Source: Bacillota bacterium (lineage in GTDB: Bacteria > Bacillota > Clostridia > Peptostreptococcales > Anaerovoracaceae). Taken from it: 64,000 nt of DNA. Shown here one piece after another: positions 60,911 through 64,000 of the stretch. Both the position numbers and the translations under genes were made by a program. How positions within the stretch are numbered: position 1 is the first letter of the stretch; each line of letters begins with the position of its first letter. The DNA lies in assembly GCA_019420305.1 (NCBI GenBank), contig JAHZHL010000020.1, forward strand, positions 1 to 64,000. Reading direction: 5' to 3'. Under the pieces are notes generated by a model. It did no database searches, was not told where the DNA came from, and worked only from the letters and a program-made list of their open reading frames with translations.

Positions 60911-63379
60911 ATGATAGAAAAATACGATTTTGCTGAGATTGAAAAGAAATGGCAGAAAAAATGGAAGGATGCCGATATCTTCAAGACAACAGAAGATGAG
61001 AGCAAAGAAAAATACTATGTTCTGGAAATGTTCCCATACCCGTCCGGAAAATTACATATGGGGCATGTGCGGAACTATTCCATCGGTGATGTCATTGCCA
61101 GATTTAAAACCATGAAGGGTTTTAATGTACTGCATCCTATGGGATGGGACTCTTTCGGCCTTCCCGCGGAAAACGCTGCCATCAAGCACGGCGCCGCTCC
61201 CAGCGAATGGACCTGGAACAACATCAACGAAATGCGGGACCAGCTGGCGGAGCTGGGGCTTTCTTATGACTGGGACCGGGAAGTGGCTACCTGCCACCCG
61301 GATTATTACAAATGGATGCAGTGGATCTTTATCCAGTTTTACAACAAGGGCCTTGCCTATAAAAAGGAAAACCCGGTAAACTGGTGTCCGAGCTGCCAGA
61401 CAGTGCTTGCCAACGAACAGGTGGTAGATGGAAAATGCGAGCGCTGCGGCGCGGAAGTGGGGAAAAAAGAGCTTTCCCAGTGGTATTTTAAAATCACCGA
61501 TTACGCCGAACGCCTGCTTTCCAACCTGGAAAAACTGCCGGGCTGGCCGGACAAGGTCAAGACTATGCAGAAGAACTGGATCGGAAAGAGCATCGGCGCG
61601 GAAGTCACCTTTGAAATTGAAGGATTTGACAAGGGGCTGGATATTTTTACGACCCGTCCGGATACCCTCTATGGGGTAACCTACATGGTTCTGGCGCCGG
61701 AGCACCCGTATGTGAAAGAACTGACCGCGGGAACACAGTACGAGCCGGCAGTGGCCGCGTATCTGGATAGGGTGCAGCACATGACCGACATTGAACGGAC
61801 TTCCACGGCAAATGAAAAGACCGGTGAATTTATCGGAAGATACGCGATCAATCCGGTGAACGGAAAGAAAGTGCCGATCTATATTTCCGACTATGTTCTG
61901 ATGGATTACGGAACGGGAGCCATCATGGCGGTACCGGCCCATGACCAGAGAGACTTTGAGTTCGCCAAAAAGTTCGGACTGGACATCATTCCCGTTGTAG
62001 ACACGGACGATCCGGAGATCGACGTTTACAATCTGAAAGAAGCCTTTGCTGCCGAAGGCAATATGATCAACTCGGAAATGTTTACCGGCATGAATAACAA
62101 AGAGGCGATCGTCAAAATCATCGACTATCTGGAAGAAAAGGGAATCGGCAAAAAGTCCATCAATTACCGCCTTCGCGACTGGCTGATTTCCCGGCAGCGG
62201 TACTGGGGAACTCCGATTCCGATGATCTACTGCGATTCCTGCGGCTGGGTTCCGGAAAAAGAAGAAAACCTTCCGGTTCTGCTGCCGACGGACGTAGAGT
62301 TTACCGGAAAGGGTGAATCTCCGCTGACCACCAGCAAGACCTTTGCCCACGCGGTCTGCCCGAAGTGCGGAAAGCCTGCGAGAAGGGAAATGGATACCAT
62401 GGATACCTTCCTGGACTCTTCCTGGTATTTTCTGCGCTACTGCGACGCTAAAAATGACAAGGAAGCCTTTAATCCGGACAAGGTGAAATACTGGATGAGT
62501 GTGGATCAGTATATCGGCGGCGTGGAGCACGCGATTCTGCATCTGATGTATGCCCGGTTCTTCCAGATGGCTCTTTACGATCTGGGACTTGTCAATACCG
62601 AGGAACCGTTTATCAACCTGCTGACCCAGGGCATGGTAATCAAAGATGGCAAGAAGATGTCCAAATCCATCGGAAACGTCGTAAGTCCGGCGGAGATCAT
62701 TGAAAAATACGGCGCGGATACGGCAAGACTTTTCATTTTGTTCGCGGCTCCTCCGGAACGGGAACTGGATTGGTCCGACAAGGGCGTAGAGGGAAGCTAC
62801 CGCTTCTTAAACCGCGTACACAGGCTGGTATTTGAATTCGCGGAACAGTGTAAATCCGCGCCTGCGGAATACAAGCCGGAAAACAAGGCGGACAAAGAAC
62901 TTGCTTACGCTATGAACTATACCATCAAAAAGGTATCCGATGATGTGGGCGGAAGATTTAATTTTAATACCGCCATCAGCTCGATTATGGAGCTGGTAAA
63001 CGAAATGTATAAATACAAAGAAGGAACCATCAACCAGGGGCTCTTTAAGGCAGCGATCGAAAACCTGGTGCTGGTACTGTCTCCGTTTACTCCTCATATC
63101 TGCGAAGAAATGTGGGAGCATCTGGGACACGACACCTTTATCTATAGCGAAGCCTGGCCGGTATGCGACGAAAGCGCGCTGGTGCGCGATACCATTGAAA
63201 TCGTCGTACAGATTAACGGAAAAGTAAAAGAAAAGATGGATATACCGGCAGGACTTGGAAAAGACGAACTGGAAAAGCTGGCTATGGAAAATGAAAAAGT
63301 ACAGAAATTAACGAGCGGCAAGAACGTTGTAAAAGTAATTGCAGTGCCAGGAAAACTTGTTAATATTGTCGTAAAATAA
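60911..63379 (+). CDS. leuS: Leucyl-tRNA synthetase
   Basis: Class I synthetase of 822 residues. PYPSGKLHMGHVRNY holds the HIGH-type motif (HMGH) near 39-53; a zinc-binding region CPSCQ ... CERCG lies near 160-180. The editing domain has TTRPDTLYG and the DQRDFEFAKKF region, and the KMSKS motif is in GKKMSKSIGN near 580. Anticodon-binding and C-terminal tRNA-contact domains follow. ATG comes after GGAGGATTAAG. No T-box precedes the operon. Both tRNA-Leu genes in the window are its substrates. Confidence 0.96.
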   Translation: MIEKYDFAEIEKKWQKKWKDADIFKTTEDESKEKYYVLEMFPYPSGKLHMGHVRNYSIGDVIARFKTMKGFNVLHPMGWDSFGLPAENAAIKHGAAPSEWTWNNINEMRDQLAELGLSYDWDREVATCHPDYYKWMQWIFIQFYNKGLAYKKENPVNWCPSCQTVLANEQVVDGKCERCGAEVGKKELSQWYFKITDYAERLLSNLEKLPGWPDKVKTMQKNWIGKSIGAEVTFEIEGFDKGLDIFTTRPDTLYGVTYMVLAPEHPYVKELTAGTQYEPAVAAYLDRVQHMTDIERTSTANEKTGEFIGRYAINPVNGKKVPIYISDYVLMDYGTGAIMAVPAHDQRDFEFAKKFGLDIIPVVDTDDPEIDVYNLKEAFAAEGNMINSEMFTGMNNKEAIVKIIDYLEEKGIGKKSINYRLRDWLISRQRYWGTPIPMIYCDSCGWVPEKEENLPVLLPTDVEFTGKGESPLTTSKTFAHAVCPKCGKPARREMDTMDTFLDSSWYFLRYCDAKNDKEAFNPDKVKYWMSVDQYIGGVEHAILHLMYARFFQMALYDLGLVNTEEPFINLLTQGMVIKDGKKMSKSIGNVVSPAEIIEKYGADTARLFILFAAPPERELDWSDKGVEGSYRFLNRVHRLVFEFAEQCKSAPAEYKPENKADKELAYAMNYTIKKVSDDVGGRFNFNTAISSIMELVNEMYKYKEGTINQGLFKAAIENLVLVLSPFTPHICEEMWEHLGHDTFIYSEAWPVCDESALVRDTIEIVVQINGKVKEKMDIPAGLGKDELEKLAMENEKVQKLTSGKNVVKVIAVPGKLVNIVVK

Positions 63380-63432
63380 CATTTCTCAGCTTTTCTTGAA
63401 AAACGAAAAGAAAGAAGAGAGAACGAAAATAA

Positions 63433-64000
63433 ATGAGAACGAAACAACAGAATAAAAACAATAACCGGGGCGGGGCGCCGATTAAAATCATCCCACTTGG
63501 CGGATTAAAAGAGATCGGAAAAAACATGACGGTTTTAGAGTACAGGGATGAGATCCTGATTATCGACTGCGGTCTGTCTTTTCCGGATGACGATATGTTC
63601 GGCATTGATATGGTTATTCCGGATTTTGACTATCTGATTCAGAACCGCAAAAAGATCAAGGGAATGGTTATCACTCACGGACACGAAGATCATATCGGGG
63701 CGATTCCTTATCTCCTGAAAGAACTGAATGTCCCGATTTACGGAACGCGTTTTCCTCTGGGTCTGATTGAAAACAAACTCAAGGAGCATGGGTTGAAGGG
63801 AAGGCTTCATCCAATCAAAGCGGGACAGAAATTCAGGCTCGGAGTATTTGAAGTGGAAACCATCCGCATTACCCACTCCATCGCGGATTCTATCTGCCTG
63901 TGCATCAATACGCCGGCAGGTCGGATTTTCCACACCGGCGACTTTAAGATCGACTATACGCCGGTAGATGGGGAGACCCTGGACTTCGCCAGACTGGCGG
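63433..64000 (+). CDS. rnj: Ribonuclease J (5-prime part, cut by window end)
   Basis: N-terminal 189 codons of a metallo-beta-lactamase/beta-CASP ribonuclease, the exo/endonuclease that drives mRNA decay and rRNA processing in Firmicutes. After a basic, Asn-rich start come IIPLGGLKEIGKNM, IIDCGLSFPD and the metal motif THGHEDHIGAIPYLL near 78-92, then ITHSIADS and HTGDFKID near 142 and 163-170. The frame runs open to base 64000. ATG at 63433 has only a weak ribosome site (AAGAGAG, about 16 bases before). Confidence 0.93.
   Translation, partial: MRTKQQNKNNNRGGAPIKIIPLGGLKEIGKNMTVLEYRDEILIIDCGLSFPDDDMFGIDMVIPDFDYLIQNRKKIKGMVITHGHEDHIGAIPYLLKELNVPIYGTRFPLGLIENKLKEHGLKGRLHPIKAGQKFRLGVFEVETIRITHSIADSICLCINTPAGRIFHTGDFKIDYTPVDGETLDFARLA

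Noticed and set aside
61052..62542. A 496-codon minus-strand ORF opposite leuS
   Set aside because: Same reason: antisense to an intact conserved gene with no recognisable motif.
1..64000. CRISPR arrays, rRNA genes, transposases, prophage genes
   Set aside because: I looked for regular short repeats, rRNA-like stretches and DDE or integrase motifs on both strands and saw none.

Overview
The window looks like chromosomal DNA of a low-to-moderate GC Gram-positive anaerobe of the class Clostridia. The evidence is HemZ-type heme enzyme, a fused SecDF, a TIGR04086-type membrane protein, a dlt operon, strong AAAGGAGG-type ribosome binding sites, frequent TTG/GTG starts and the order relA-dtd-MBL-hemZ-hisS-aspS. 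A Lachnospiraceae or Anaerovoracaceae-like member is my inference; the genus cannot be fixed from the sequence. Two tRNA-Leu genes (anticodons GAG and CAA) are present. I see no rRNA, CRISPR array, transposase or phage structural gene.

Left part (0-18 kb), mostly accessory. A divergent TetR / ABC-exporter locus is followed by a RlaP/YcgL-like nucleotidyltransferase and a zinc-ribbon plus PIN/NYN-like protein. From 4.6 to 13.0 kb nine closely spaced same-strand genes follow: a WYL regulator, two unknown proteins, an M48 metallopeptidase with two PASTA-like repeats, a glycine-rich membrane protein, a protein with a restriction-endonuclease-like D...QxK motif, an HNH endonuclease, a SAM methyltransferase and a Nudix hydrolase. 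This has the look of an uncharacterised defence or stress cassette. Next comes a second cassette, HD hydrolase - WYL - WYL - RtcB RNA ligase (13.4-17.3 kb). It is bracketed by two collinear, directly repeated noncoding elements of about 290 bp that carry four TGTACA boxes each. I consider these two cassettes the most interesting content.

Middle part (17.7-39.5 kb). An alpha/beta hydrolase, a PC4-like ssDNA-binding protein and SbcD-SbcC are followed by cysteine synthase, MutY, a polysaccharide deacetylase and an orphan NitT/TauT-type binding lipoprotein. The D-alanylation operon dltABCD follows; it ends in a 53-codon dltX overlapping dltD, and OmpR-type direct repeats precede its promoter. On the minus strand lie a DtxR-family regulator with two micro-ORFs and deoD. 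A secreted papain-like protease, polA, coaE and a tRNA-Leu close this part.

Right part (39.7-64 kb). A very large GGDEF/EAL protein is followed four bases later by a CheB-CheR-PAS fusion. A secreted GHL10-type glycosidase, a second tRNA-Leu, yajC, a small membrane protein and secDF come next. The rest is a dense housekeeping run of relA, dtd, MBL hydrolase, hemZ, hisS, aspS, nadD, yqeK, rsfS, leuS and the 5-prime part of an RNase J gene cut by the window edge. Together these cover protein export, stringent response, tRNA charging and proofreading, NAD synthesis, ribosome silencing and RNA turnover.
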